A stretch of 44,123 nt of DNA from Caldilineaceae bacterium. GTDB lineage: Bacteria; Chloroflexota; Anaerolineae; Caldilineales; Caldilineaceae. The position numbers and the translations under genes were made by a program. Position 1 is the first letter of the stretch. Every line of letters starts with the position of its first letter. The DNA is taken from the NCBI GenBank assembly GCA_022821585.1, contig JAJEDI010000003.1:1-44123 (forward strand). Direction: 5' to 3'. Below are positions 24,366 through 32,666 of this stretch, piece by piece. Below the pieces are notes generated by a model. That model ran no database searches. It was not told the DNA's origin and worked only from the letters and a program-made list of their open reading frames with translations.

Positions 24366-24403
24366 CAGGCCATGAACAAGCAACCCTATGTCAGGGAGCT
24401 ATT

Positions 24404-25333
24404 GTGTCCATTCTGATTTTAGGTGGAACCGGGCTGATCGGCTCACGGTTGACCAGGCGTCTGCACAGCCTGGGCCAGCGCGTTATCTGCTTCGATCTCT
24501 ATCCCGACTACGGCGCGGTGGCCGACCTCGACAATGTGGAGATCGTCGTGGCAGACGTTACCCGTTTCGAGGACATCATCGCCGCGATCCGGAAGTACGA
24601 CGTGGAAAGAATCGTCAACCTCGCCTATATCCTGCCGCCGGAGTCCGAGGAGAAGCTGCAGCTGGCGATGCGGGTAAACCAGATGGGCATGAACAACGTG
24701 TTCGAGGCGGCGCGGCTGATGGGCATTCGACGCGTCGTGTACGCCTCGACCATCGCCGTCTACGGTCTGCAGGACTCTTTCGGCGACCGCCCGGTTACGG
24801 AGGATGACCACTGCTACCCCGTTACCGTCTACATGGCGCACAAACTGTGGAATGAGTTTATGGCAGCCAAATACATGGATCGCTACGGCATGCAGATTCC
24901 CGGACTGCGCATCGCCAACGTGGCCGCACCCGGGCGGACCAAGGGCTTCTCGGCCTGGCAGAGCAAGTGTATCGACGAGCTGGCCGCGGGCAACCCGTTC
25001 ACGGTTCCCTCGCGCCGCGATCAGAGGTTGCTCATCATTCATGTGGACGATACGGCGGACCTGTTTGCCAAGCTCTGTCTGCAGGAGGAGCTGAACTACG
25101 CGGTCTACAATTCGTTGGCCTATGAAATCACGGCGCAGGAGTGGGCCGACGCCATCCAGGCGCACCTGCCCGATGCCAGGATCTCTTTTGACGAATCGGC
25201 GCCCGATCAGCCCAACATTTACAACTGGTCGACTGAGCGCATCGAGCGGGAGTTAAATGCACGGATTTCCCCGCTGGAGGAGGCAGTCCGGCGGCACATT
25301 GATGAAGCGCGCGCACGCACGGCGAGCGTGTGA
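24404..25333 (+). CDS. NAD(P)-dependent epimerase/dehydratase (extended SDR)
   Basis: 309 residues from a GTG at 24404 with AGGGAG upstream. Rossmann motif ILILGGTGLIGSRL (residues 3-16, G-x-x-G-x-x-G), VVYASTIAVYG for the catalytic Ser/Thr strand, and Y-M-A-H-K (about 145-149) as the Y-x-x-x-K pair. Length and layout match nucleotide-sugar or uronate dehydrogenases/epimerases. In this operon it more likely acts on a free sugar or sugar acid. 38 bp after the metallolyase and 57 bp before the next SDR. Confidence 0.9.
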   Translation: MSILILGGTGLIGSRLTRRLHSLGQRVICFDLYPDYGAVADLDNVEIVVADVTRFEDIIAAIRKYDVERIVNLAYILPPESEEKLQLAMRVNQMGMNNVFEAARLMGIRRVVYASTIAVYGLQDSFGDRPVTEDDHCYPVTVYMAHKLWNEFMAAKYMDRYGMQIPGLRIANVAAPGRTKGFSAWQSKCIDELAAGNPFTVPSRRDQRLLIIHVDDTADLFAKLCLQEELNYAVYNSLAYEITAQEWADAIQAHLPDARISFDESAPDQPNIYNWSTERIERELNARISPLEEAVRRHIDEARARTASV

Positions 25334-25390
25334 AGAGGAGAGGCAGGCTCTTTCAGCAGAGCAGTTGTCCCGGTAAGGGTGGGGAAGGCA

Positions 25391-26173
25391 ATGCGTTTAG
25401 CGAACAAGGTCGCGGTGGTTACCGGAGGCTCGCGCGGGATCGGCAAGGCGGTCAGTCTGGCGTTCGCTCGTGAGGGCGCGGACGTGGTGGTGGGTTACCA
25501 TGCCTCCGCCGAGCAAGCGCGCCTGGTGCAGGGCGAGATTGAGGCCTTGGGGGGGAGGGCGTTGACCGGCAGGGCAGATGTCTCGAACCGCTCCCAGGTG
25601 GAGCAGTTGATGCGTACAGCCGTCGAGACGCTGGGACGGATCGATATTCTGGCCAATGTCGCCGGCATCACGCTGAGATCGGCGATGGAGGAGCTGAGCG
25701 AGGAGGACTGGGACCGGGTGATCGACACCAATCTGAAGGGCACCTTCCTGTGCAGCCAGGCCGCGGCCCGGGTTATGATTGAGCAGGGCGGCGGCAACAT
25801 CATCAACATCGGTTCGGTTTCCGGCCTCGCGGCGCACTACAACAGGGGGGCGTACGGCCCCAGCAAGGCGGCGGTCGCCATGCTATCCAAGGTGATGGCA
25901 GTGGAGTGGGCCGACCGCAACATCCGCGTAAACACAATCCTTCCCGGCACGACCGAGACGGAGATGACCGACTACTCCTACCCGACGGCGGAGATGCGCG
26001 CCAAACGGGAGCAGACGATCCCCCTGAACCGCTTTGTCCAGCCAGAGGAGGTTGCGGCCGCGGCCGTTTTTCTGGCATCGGATGACGCCGCCGCGATCAC
26101 CGGCCATTCGCTGGTCATTGACGGCGGCTTTCAGAACAGTCTTTTTCAACTGATGGAGCGTCTGCTGACGTAA
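25391..26173 (+). CDS. Classical SDR oxidoreductase (FabG-like)
   Basis: 260 residues from the ATG at 25391 (GGGG about 6 bp upstream); a GTG four codons earlier is a poorer choice. Classical motifs: VTGGSRGIG (9-17), NVAGIT, INIGSVSGLA with the catalytic serine and Y-G-P-S-K for Tyr/Lys, then GTTETEMTDY and DGGFQ at the C-terminus. NAD(P)-dependent alcohol/ketone oxidoreductase of the cytosol. Last gene of the operon beginning at 16709; it probably works on an intermediate of the same pathway. A convergent gene remnant follows. Confidence 0.92.
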   Translation: MRLANKVAVVTGGSRGIGKAVSLAFAREGADVVVGYHASAEQARLVQGEIEALGGRALTGRADVSNRSQVEQLMRTAVETLGRIDILANVAGITLRSAMEELSEEDWDRVIDTNLKGTFLCSQAAARVMIEQGGGNIINIGSVSGLAAHYNRGAYGPSKAAVAMLSKVMAVEWADRNIRVNTILPGTTETEMTDYSYPTAEMRAKREQTIPLNRFVQPEEVAAAAVFLASDDAAAITGHSLVIDGGFQNSLFQLMERLLT

Positions 26174-26218
26174 GCGCGCCCCGGCCGCATGGCCCTACAG
26201 CCCGACCACCGCCCCGCC

Positions 26219-26392
26219 TCACGCAGTTACCTTGACGCCGGCTTCTTCCGCTATCGGTTGCACCGCGTCCAACGCCTGTGGGCTGGCATTGACGCAGAGC
26301 TTGTTGCGCAGTTCCTCTTCCAGCCGGCCGCAGTCCACCTCCACCGATGTCAGACCGATTTCACGAGATACCGCAAGGCATTGGGGCGGACT
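26219..26392 (-). pseudogene. Unidentified C-terminal coding remnant
   Basis: In the gap after the SDR operon one minus-strand frame is open for 58 codons, with no ATG and no ribosome-binding site. It reads like real protein, for example LTSVEVDCGRLEEEL, NKLCVNASPQALDAVQPI and AEEAGVKVTA before a TGA. The family was not recognised. It is probably the 3' end of a decayed gene. The rest of 26174-26591 shows nothing codable. Confidence 0.4.
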
Positions 26393-26591
26393 CTACTCTC
26401 GAAAGCCCTGCGATGCGCTGTCGTTTGTTGTGTTTCGGTCAGATAGGCGACAATTGCATGATGCCTGCTTGATGTCAGTCAGCCCGAGTCGCCTCACTCG
26501 GACAAGGTGCCGGGATTGGGGCGGGAGCTGTTTGTGGTTGATTCGTTACTGAACCAGATAAGCTACAGTCCAAATCGCTGAGGAGAGCCCG

Positions 26592-28964
26592 ATGAGTGAC
26601 CGACTCTTTCCCCCACACCTGCTCCATGCCCGCTGGCACAGCTTTGAGGCGGCCGGCTACACGGAGCCCGTCACCGGCATTGTCTACCGCGGGGAGCCGC
26701 GGCCCACGTGCGGTATGCCGCTGGGCGGGCTGGATACCGGCTGCATCGACGTGGAACCGAACGGTATGTTCGGTTACAGCACGATCTTCAACCACCTGGT
26801 GGAGCCGCGGGCGCTGCTGAATCTGCCGATGCTGGGGCTGGCCTGCCGGAGCGAGGACGGCGCCGAGGGCGCGTGGATATTGGTTTCGGATACGCTGGGC
26901 AAGCGGGACACGCCGCAGCCGAGCCAGAGCGCGGTGACCTTTCCGCCGACCGATTACGCGCCGCTGTATGACGAGATCGGCCTGGCGGGCGCGGCGATCG
27001 CCGACTCGATCGACTATTGGGGGCACTATCCGGTTCTGGACATGGAGTTCGCCTGCGCGGCACCGGTCAAGGTGGGCGTGCGGGCGTGGTCGCCGTTCAT
27101 CCCCGGAGACACGGTGGTCTCGATGGCGCCGGGCGCGGTGTTTGAGATCCAGCTGCGCAACCCGGGCGGCGCTGCACAGAGCGGGACGCTGGTGTTCAAC
27201 TTCCCCGGCTTCGGGCCGCAGGAGGGGATACAGCGGCGGCCGCTGACGGGCCCGCTGCAGGGCGTGCTGGTGGAGAGCGGGCAGCAGGGCGATGCCTGGG
27301 AAATGTCCTATGTGCTGGCCGCGACGGACGGGGATGCGGCGGCAGGCGGGGGCGCGCTCAATGCGGACAGGGAGGCGTGGAGCCGGATCGCTGACGGGCT
27401 GCCGGCGCCTTCGCCGGACGACAGCGGCGCATCGCTTGCGATCCCGTTCGACCTGGCTGCGGGCGCGAGCCGGACGGTGCGCGTGGTGCTGGCCTGGCAT
27501 GCGCCGCACTGGCGCGCGGGCGGCGCGCCCTCTCACGAGGAGACGGAGATGTTCACGCATATGTACGCGCGGCACTATGCGGACGCCGTGTCCACAGCCC
27601 AGTTTTTGGCCGGCAACCATGAGCAGCTTTTGCAGCGGGTGATCGCGTGGCAGGAGGCGCTGTACGGCGCGGAGGAGCTGCCGGGCTGGCTGGCGGACGC
27701 GCTCATCAACAATTTGCATCTGATCCCGGAGTGCAGCATCTGGGGCCAGGCGCAGCCGCCGATCGGGGCGTGGTGCGGGGAGGAAGACGGGCTGTTCGGG
27801 CTGAACGAATGCCCGCGCGGCTGCCCGCAGATCGAGTGTCTGCCGTGCAGCTTCTACGGCAACATCCCGCTGGTCTACTTCTTCCCGGAGGCGGCGCTGT
27901 CGACGCTGCGGGGCTACAAGGCGTACCAGTATGCGGACGGGCGGCCGCCGTGGATCTTCGGCGGCATTACGGCGACGGTGGAGGCAAACCGCCCCGGCTA
28001 CGGCCTGAGCGCACCGGACGTGGGCTACCAGACCGTCCTGAACGGGGCCTGCTACGTCATCATGGTCGACCGCTACTGGCAGGTGTCGGGCGACGACGCG
28101 GCGCTGGCCGAGTTCTGGGACTCGCTCAAGCGCTGCAACGATTTCTCGATGAATCTGCGGCCGGCGTACGGGCTGGCGCAGGTGATGGCGATGCCGACGC
28201 CGGGCACCGATTCGCACGGGCTGGGCGATACGGAGTGGTTCGAGGCGCCGGAGCCGGGCTGGAAGGGCTATGTGACCCACGCCGGCGGCGTACGCATGGC
28301 GCAGGTGCAGATCATGCGGCGGATGGCGGAGGCGATGGGGGACGACGAATATCGCGCCCGCTGCGACGCCTGGCTGGAAGCGGGCGCGGCGGCGCTGGAG
28401 GAGCATCTGTGGGCGGGCGACTACTATCTGAACTTCAACGAGCCGGAGACGGGCGAGAAGTCGGACATGATCTTCGGCTACCAACTGGACGGGCAGTGGG
28501 TGACGGACTGGCACGGCGTCGCGGGCGCGTTTCCGGCGGCGCGGGTGGAGCGGACGCTGCAGACGGTGGCGGAGAACAACTGCGCGCTGAGCCAGTCGGG
28601 CGCGGTCAACTATGCCACTGCGGAGGGCGAGCCGGCCAAGGTGGGGGGCTACGGCACCTTCAGCTATTTCCCACCGGAGCTGTACATGCTGGCGATGACG
28701 TACATGTATAACGGGCAGCAGGCGTTCGGCCGCGATCTGCTGCAGCGCTGTCTGCACAATATCAGCTGCCGCTGGGGCTACACCTGGGACGCGCCCAATA
28801 CGGTGCGCGGCGACGCGGACACGGGCCAGCGCGCGTTCGGCGCGGACTATTATCAGAATATGATGCTGTGGGCGGCGCCGGCGGCGCTGCTGAACGAGGA
28901 TTTGACGGGGCCGATGCAGGCGGGCGGGCTGGTGGCGCGGGTGATTGAGGCGGGGCGGATGTAG
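26592..28964 (+). CDS. GH116-like glycosidase (non-lysosomal glucosylceramidase type)
   Basis: 790 residues without a signal peptide. The N-terminal beta-sandwich begins with MPLGGLDTGCIDVEPNGMFG (about 41-60), matching the G-G-x-G-x-G-x-x-x-x-x-x-G start of GBA2-type enzymes. The C-terminal (alpha/alpha)6 domain has ECPRGCPQIECLPCSFYGN, SAPDVGYQTVLNGACYVI, TPGTDSHGLGDTEWFE, EEHLWAGDYYLNF and SDMIFGYQLDGQWVTD, where the family keeps its catalytic Glu and Asp. Likely a retaining beta-glucosidase or xylosidase acting in the cytosol. GAGGAG precedes the ATG. Monocistronic, with extreme third-position G/C. Confidence 0.82.
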   Translation: MSDRLFPPHLLHARWHSFEAAGYTEPVTGIVYRGEPRPTCGMPLGGLDTGCIDVEPNGMFGYSTIFNHLVEPRALLNLPMLGLACRSEDGAEGAWILVSDTLGKRDTPQPSQSAVTFPPTDYAPLYDEIGLAGAAIADSIDYWGHYPVLDMEFACAAPVKVGVRAWSPFIPGDTVVSMAPGAVFEIQLRNPGGAAQSGTLVFNFPGFGPQEGIQRRPLTGPLQGVLVESGQQGDAWEMSYVLAATDGDAAAGGGALNADREAWSRIADGLPAPSPDDSGASLAIPFDLAAGASRTVRVVLAWHAPHWRAGGAPSHEETEMFTHMYARHYADAVSTAQFLAGNHEQLLQRVIAWQEALYGAEELPGWLADALINNLHLIPECSIWGQAQPPIGAWCGEEDGLFGLNECPRGCPQIECLPCSFYGNIPLVYFFPEAALSTLRGYKAYQYADGRPPWIFGGITATVEANRPGYGLSAPDVGYQTVLNGACYVIMVDRYWQVSGDDAALAEFWDSLKRCNDFSMNLRPAYGLAQVMAMPTPGTDSHGLGDTEWFEAPEPGWKGYVTHAGGVRMAQVQIMRRMAEAMGDDEYRARCDAWLEAGAAALEEHLWAGDYYLNFNEPETGEKSDMIFGYQLDGQWVTDWHGVAGAFPAARVERTLQTVAENNCALSQSGAVNYATAEGEPAKVGGYGTFSYFPPELYMLAMTYMYNGQQAFGRDLLQRCLHNISCRWGYTWDAPNTVRGDADTGQRAFGADYYQNMMLWAAPAALLNEDLTGPMQAGGLVARVIEAGRM

Positions 28965-28976
28965 TTTTTGGGGTAA

Positions 28977-29177
28977 CTACTCAGCCTTAGTCAGTACACG
29001 ACCATACAGGTCGTTCGCGCTGGCAGCATGTCTAAGATCGAAAACTGCCTCTTCAAAGCCGTCATCTTCGTCGCCCTGCCACGTGCCGAACAGAGCCTGA
29101 ACATCAGTCAATGGTTTTACGTTCTGCGCGCGTGCCAGTTCTTCCAGAGCGGGAGATTCCCAAGAAATGTCTGTGAT
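28977..29177 (-). pseudogene. Antitoxin-like small protein frame without a standard start codon
   Basis: A minus-strand frame encodes ITDISWESPALEELARAQNV, then VKPLTDVQALFGTWQGDEDD and GFEEAVFDLR before a TAG. From memory this resembles small antitoxin proteins (x-I-S-W-E-S-P-x-L, then D-x-x-x-L-F-G-x-W-x-G-x-x-D-D-G-F-E-E). A perfect AGGAGG lies 5 bp upstream of codon ATC at 29177, where a start is expected, yet no ATG, GTG or TTG occurs between the upstream stop (29241-29243) and the conserved core. It is either inactivated by a start-codon mutation or uses a rare start. No toxin gene is adjacent. Confidence 0.55.
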
Positions 29178-29375
29178 TGGACCCTCCTGGCGGACAAGTG
29201 ACTCGGACGAAGAGGCATGGGTCTGGTTTGCGCGGACATCTTAGCACATGTTCATGGGGAGTGCAGGCGGGGTGAGAGTGGAGCTGGCTCAGCCTCTCAC
29301 AGCACGCGCCTCGGAAGGCTTGTTCGGCCAAAAAGGACCATAATAGCAGTTACCTCGCAACGTAACTCCGAGAAG

Positions 29376-29412
29376 AGCGAGGAGAGCATGAAGAGGAGTG
29401 AGGAGTGAGAGA
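29376..29412. repeat. Purine-rich dispersed repeat (copy 4)
   Basis: GAGGAGAGCATGAAGAGGAG followed by TGAGGAGTGAGAG, closely matching the purine tracts near 2650-2690, 10603-10635 and the complement of 43966-43990. It directly precedes a duplicated segment (29437 on), so it may mark a recombination junction. Confidence 0.4.
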
Positions 29413-29480
29413 CACCTTTGCTCGCCTAGCTCGGGGTCGGGGATTGATTTTGGCTTAGCACGTACCCACAGACTGACAAC

Positions 29481-29594
29481 TTAAGAGGCGTAGCCGTCCT
29501 GGTTCTGCTTGCTCCAGTCGGGTGTGTAACCGCGCGCGCTGCCGACGCCGTAGGAGGGGCCGATCTGGTTGGGGTGGGACCAGGGCCAAGCCTG
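29481..29594 (-). pseudogene. C-terminal fragment of a phytanoyl-CoA dioxygenase (third copy)
   Basis: The minus strand encodes 37 residues plus TAA (QAWPWSHPNQIGPSYG to QNQDGYAS) that match the C-termini of the intact genes at 41959-42870 and 42879-43790. It is closest to the first, with which it shares PWSHPNQ and KQNQDGYAS. Homology continues past the stop for about 45 bp (29437-29480 with 41907-41958) and ends sharply at 29594. This is a truncated duplicate; no iron ligands remain. It abuts an IS1-type remnant. Confidence 0.85.
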
Positions 29595-29633
29595 CGCGAG
29601 AGCACTGACGTGAGACAGATCCGACAAACGCGC

Positions 29634-29858
29634 TGGCGAAGAGGGAGAAAACTGCCCTTTGACAAACGTGTAAAATTATACATAATTTCCTTTAAGATCG
29701 CTGGCGGTTGTCGAGTGTGCGGAAGCACAAATGTCATCAAGAATGGGACCAACCTCCTCGGTCAGTCGCAATGTCACTGCAAAGACTGTGGCGCGTCTCG
29801 GGTCTTGGAGTCGAGAAGAGAGGCGGGAAAACCCAGGCCGCTCATGCTGAAAGCCTGA
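29634..29858 (+). mobile_element. IS1-family remnant, InsA-like zinc ribbon
   Basis: A frame ending at 29858 contains CRVCGSTNVIKNGTN (from 29709), then QCHCKDCGASRVLESRRE. This is the four-cysteine zinc ribbon of IS1-type first proteins (C-x2-C-G-S-x-x-x-x-K-N-G and C-x2-C-G-x-x-R-V-L-E). Only the N-terminal ribbon is present; the helix-turn-helix and catalytic DDE part are missing, so it cannot transpose. It begins about 40 bp after the truncated dioxygenase fragment, which suggests the element had a part in that rearrangement. 29859-30005 holds no gene. Confidence 0.7.
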
Positions 29859-30005
29859 TTCAGGTAACCGGTTAACCATTGACCACAACTCGGCGATGAG
29901 GACCGTGCTCCAGCGACTTACTCTTTCCCACCACCTTTTTTCATAGCAGAGACACTTCGTGCAGGGTGCGACGCGAACCGGCATGAAAGGATAAGGAGAA
30001 CGCAC

Positions 30006-31091
30006 ATGAGCAAACCGTTGCGGGCGGGTTTGATCGGTTGTGGCGGTATTGCCGGGGCGCACATGCGGGCATACCGTCAACTCGGGGGGGTGGAGATCGC
30101 GGCCGCCGCGGAGATCGTTCCGGACCGTCTCCAATCATTTGGCGCTGACTGGGGTATCGAGAACCTCTACCTTGATTACGAGGTCATGCTGGAGCGGGAA
30201 AAGTTGGACATCGTCAGTGTCTGCACACCGCCCTTCGCCCACTGTGCTCCGACCATCGCCGCAGCTGAGGCCGGCGTGCGCGGCATCTTCTGTGAGAAGC
30301 CGATGGCCATGAATCTGGCCGAGGCCGATCGGATGCTTGAAGCCTGTGAGCGGGCCGGGACGCTGCTCCAGATCGACCACATCTACCGCTTCGAGCGCAA
30401 TTTCCGCCAGGCGAAGGCAATGGTGGAGGCCGGCGCAATCGGTGATCTGCTCGTGATTTCGGGAAAGTGCGTGGGGCCGCCGCGCAGTCCCGAAAACTAT
30501 GCCGGACAGTACCGGCTGAATGGCGGCGGCTGGATGATGGCCCAGGGCACTCACCTCTTCGATCTGTTCCGCTTCTACGCCGGAGACCCTCTCTGGTGCC
30601 TCGCCGATGTCGAGCGCTGGCGCCCTGACGTGGACATCGAAGATGCTGCCACCGGCCTTTTCGGACTGCAGAGCGGTGTCAAGGCGTTCTTCGAGGTAAG
30701 CGGCAACCGCGCGGACCGTACCTTTGCGTTCATGGCCGAACTCGAAGGTGTGAAGGGCCGGCTGCACCTCTCCGACGGGGTGGACAGACTTCACTTCTAT
30801 CAATGGACCGCCGGCGACACGCCTGACGATTGGCGGCCTGTGGAGACGGTCGCGGAGGATCCGATCGCGATTGTTCTCCAGGACTTCCTGAGCGCCGTTA
30901 TCGATGATCGTGAGCCGGAATCCAACGGACGTGAAGGACGGGCCGCCCTGGAGATGATTATGGCCGTCTTCGAGTCCCAGCGACAGGGCGTGGCCTGTAT
31001 TGACTTTCCGCTGGCAATCGGGGAAAACCCGCTGGCACTGATGAATGAAGAAGGCACACTGTCTACGCTTGGTAAGGACCCTTTTCGCTAA
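30006..31091 (+). CDS. Gfo/Idh/MocA-family oxidoreductase
   Basis: 361 residues, all motifs present: AGLIGCGGIAGAH (7-19), CEKPMA (96-101), and GGGWMMAQGTHLFDLFRFY with the conserved histidine. A strong AAGGAG precedes the ATG. It opens the long plus-strand catabolic cluster and is followed 29 bp later by a fumarylacetoacetase-family gene, so it probably oxidises a sugar, sugar acid or cyclitol on that pathway. No promoter was clearly recognised in the 140 bp upstream. Confidence 0.92.
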   Translation: MSKPLRAGLIGCGGIAGAHMRAYRQLGGVEIAAAAEIVPDRLQSFGADWGIENLYLDYEVMLEREKLDIVSVCTPPFAHCAPTIAAAEAGVRGIFCEKPMAMNLAEADRMLEACERAGTLLQIDHIYRFERNFRQAKAMVEAGAIGDLLVISGKCVGPPRSPENYAGQYRLNGGGWMMAQGTHLFDLFRFYAGDPLWCLADVERWRPDVDIEDAATGLFGLQSGVKAFFEVSGNRADRTFAFMAELEGVKGRLHLSDGVDRLHFYQWTAGDTPDDWRPVETVAEDPIAIVLQDFLSAVIDDREPESNGREGRAALEMIMAVFESQRQGVACIDFPLAIGENPLALMNEEGTLSTLGKDPFR

Positions 31092-31120
31092 TTGCGCCGC
31101 ACGTCAGGAGGACACCTAAC

Positions 31121-32017
31121 ATGAAGCTCGCTCTGTTTGCTTTCGGCCAGGAAGATCATGTGGGCATCGTTGAAGAGGATGGCATCTTCGATCTCACGCG
31201 CGCGATGCAGGCATACGATCTGTTCAACAAGAACATCCAGACAGCGCCGGTAACCAGCATTCATGAGATGTTGGACAAGAATATGGTCCGCCCGGCGGTC
31301 ATCGAACCGGTGGTGGACTTTATTGACCGGCACAACCTGCGGCAGGCTCTGACAGTTCCCGAAGGGGCAGCTGACCATCCATTGCGGGCGCCCATCAGGC
31401 GACCGGGAAAGATCATCGCTCTCGGCGGCAACTACTCCTTCCCAGGCTATCCAGACCCTGAAGAGCCGCCCTTCTTCTTCAAAGTCGCGACCTCTGTTAT
31501 CGGATCTGACGAGCCAATCATTTACAAGAAGATTATGAAACAGGTGGAGCCGGAAATCGAGTTGGCCGCGGTGATCGGCGCCCGTGCGAGCGATGTACCC
31601 GAAGAGGAAGCGATGCAATATGTGGCCGGCTATACGGTGCTGAACGACGTTACGGCCCGCGATCTGCAGAATGCCGCATGGGATATCCAACGCCCCTGGG
31701 AATATACCAAGAGCATCGATACCTTCACGCCCGTCGGCCCGCACCTGGTCCTGCCCGAAGCGGTCAGCGATCCGCACGACCTGGCGATGACCATGCGCGT
31801 CAACGGCGAGGTCGTGGCCGAAGCCAGCACCAACACGATGTTGTTCCGGATTCCCTTCCTGATCGAGTACCTCAGCCAGTACATGACGTTGGAACCGGGC
31901 GACATCATTGCGACGGGAACGCCGGCCCACCCGGAGGCGCTGCACCCCGGCGACGCAGTTGAACTGGATGTGGCTGAGGTGGGCGTGCTGCGGAATCCTA
32001 TTGTGGCCGAAGGTTGA
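31121..32017 (+). CDS. Fumarylacetoacetate hydrolase-family protein
   Basis: 298 residues with AGGAGG upstream. The FAH C-terminal domain is complete: ALGGNYSFPG, the metal-site segment EPEIELAAVIG (Glu-x-Glu), GYTVLNDVTARDLQ, and GDIIATGTPAHPEALHPGDAVEL. Family members hydrolyse acylpyruvates or hydrate/decarboxylate 2-oxo acids; in sugar clusters they act on 2-keto-3-deoxy acids. Co-transcribed with 30006-31091. The downstream gene starts 13 bp after the stop. Confidence 0.93.
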   Translation: MKLALFAFGQEDHVGIVEEDGIFDLTRAMQAYDLFNKNIQTAPVTSIHEMLDKNMVRPAVIEPVVDFIDRHNLRQALTVPEGAADHPLRAPIRRPGKIIALGGNYSFPGYPDPEEPPFFFKVATSVIGSDEPIIYKKIMKQVEPEIELAAVIGARASDVPEEEAMQYVAGYTVLNDVTARDLQNAAWDIQRPWEYTKSIDTFTPVGPHLVLPEAVSDPHDLAMTMRVNGEVVAEASTNTMLFRIPFLIEYLSQYMTLEPGDIIATGTPAHPEALHPGDAVELDVAEVGVLRNPIVAEG

Positions 32018-32030
32018 TAAGGAGGTCCTG

Positions 32031-32666
32031 GTGAGCAGCCAAAGAGAGTCACCGCCGTCAGCGGTTTTTCCCTGGGTCAACGCGGCCGCGTCGGCGGCGA
32101 GCGGGCCGGCGTTGCGTTTTTTGGGGTTGGAGTGTGGCTTTGTGTGGACCACCTGGGCGGTCCTCGAAGGCCGGCAGCTTGTTGACGGCGGCGTGTTTCT
32201 GAGCGACGACTATCTGGAGCCAGCCGACATCGGCTCCATGACGCGCACCGAACTGGTGACCCGTCGACTGTACGGCATGCATCTCGGCCTTGTGCATCTG
32301 ATGGACGGTTACTCGCCCGGGTGCGTGGCCGACTGGAGTCCAGACATTGACCGGAGTGATACAAAGGCAGTGGAGGACCGTCTGGAATTTACCTACCGGC
32401 ACGGGCAGAGCCAGGGGATGATCAAGAATCTCTGCTTTCAGCGGGGTCTGACCGTGTTGGGTGTGCCGGCTGCAAAAGCGAAGCAGGCGGTGACCGGGGA
32501 TCCCGAATCCTCCCGCGCCGCGGTGGAGGCTGCGCTGATGGAGAAGGTGGTGGTGTCGGAATTCACCGCGCGCGAGTTCAGCATGGACGACGGCCGCGTG
32601 ATCAGCGACAACTGCGCCGGCGCTCTCGCCGTGGCCTATGCCGCGCAGGCCCAGTTAGGAGATTAG
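32031..32666 (+). CDS. Divergent RuvC-like (RNase H-fold) protein of unknown role
   Basis: 211 residues from a GTG at 32031 with a perfect AAGGAGG 5 bp upstream, so translation is expected to be strong. Residues about 30-49 read FLGLECGFVWTTWAVLEG, aligning with the first RuvC strand (I-L-G-I-D-P-G-x-x-x-T-G-W-A-V). Later KAKQAVTGDPESSRAAVEAAL matches RuvC V-K-x-A-V-T-G-x-G-x-A-x-K-x-x-V, and SDNCAGALAVAYAA matches D-x-A-D-A-L-A-x-A. The catalytic acids are altered: the first Asp is Glu, and the last D-x-x-D reads N-x-x-G with an Asp one residue earlier. It lies between a catabolic hydrolase and a sugar-binding protein. The fold is inferred by eye; activity is doubtful. Confidence 0.65.
   Translation: MSSQRESPPSAVFPWVNAAASAASGPALRFLGLECGFVWTTWAVLEGRQLVDGGVFLSDDYLEPADIGSMTRTELVTRRLYGMHLGLVHLMDGYSPGCVADWSPDIDRSDTKAVEDRLEFTYRHGQSQGMIKNLCFQRGLTVLGVPAAKAKQAVTGDPESSRAAVEAALMEKVVVSEFTAREFSMDDGRVISDNCAGALAVAYAAQAQLGD

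Noticed and set aside
26475..28757. 760-codon open frame antisense to the GH116-like gene
   Set aside because: Composition is Arg/His/Pro/Ala-rich shadow translation of a very GC-rich gene; the sense strand carries recognisable family motifs and a good ribosome-binding site.
29859..30005. GGTAACCGGTTAACC as a terminal repeat of the IS1 remnant
   Set aside because: It is a simple overlapping palindrome; no matching copy at the other side and it does not resemble IS1 ends.
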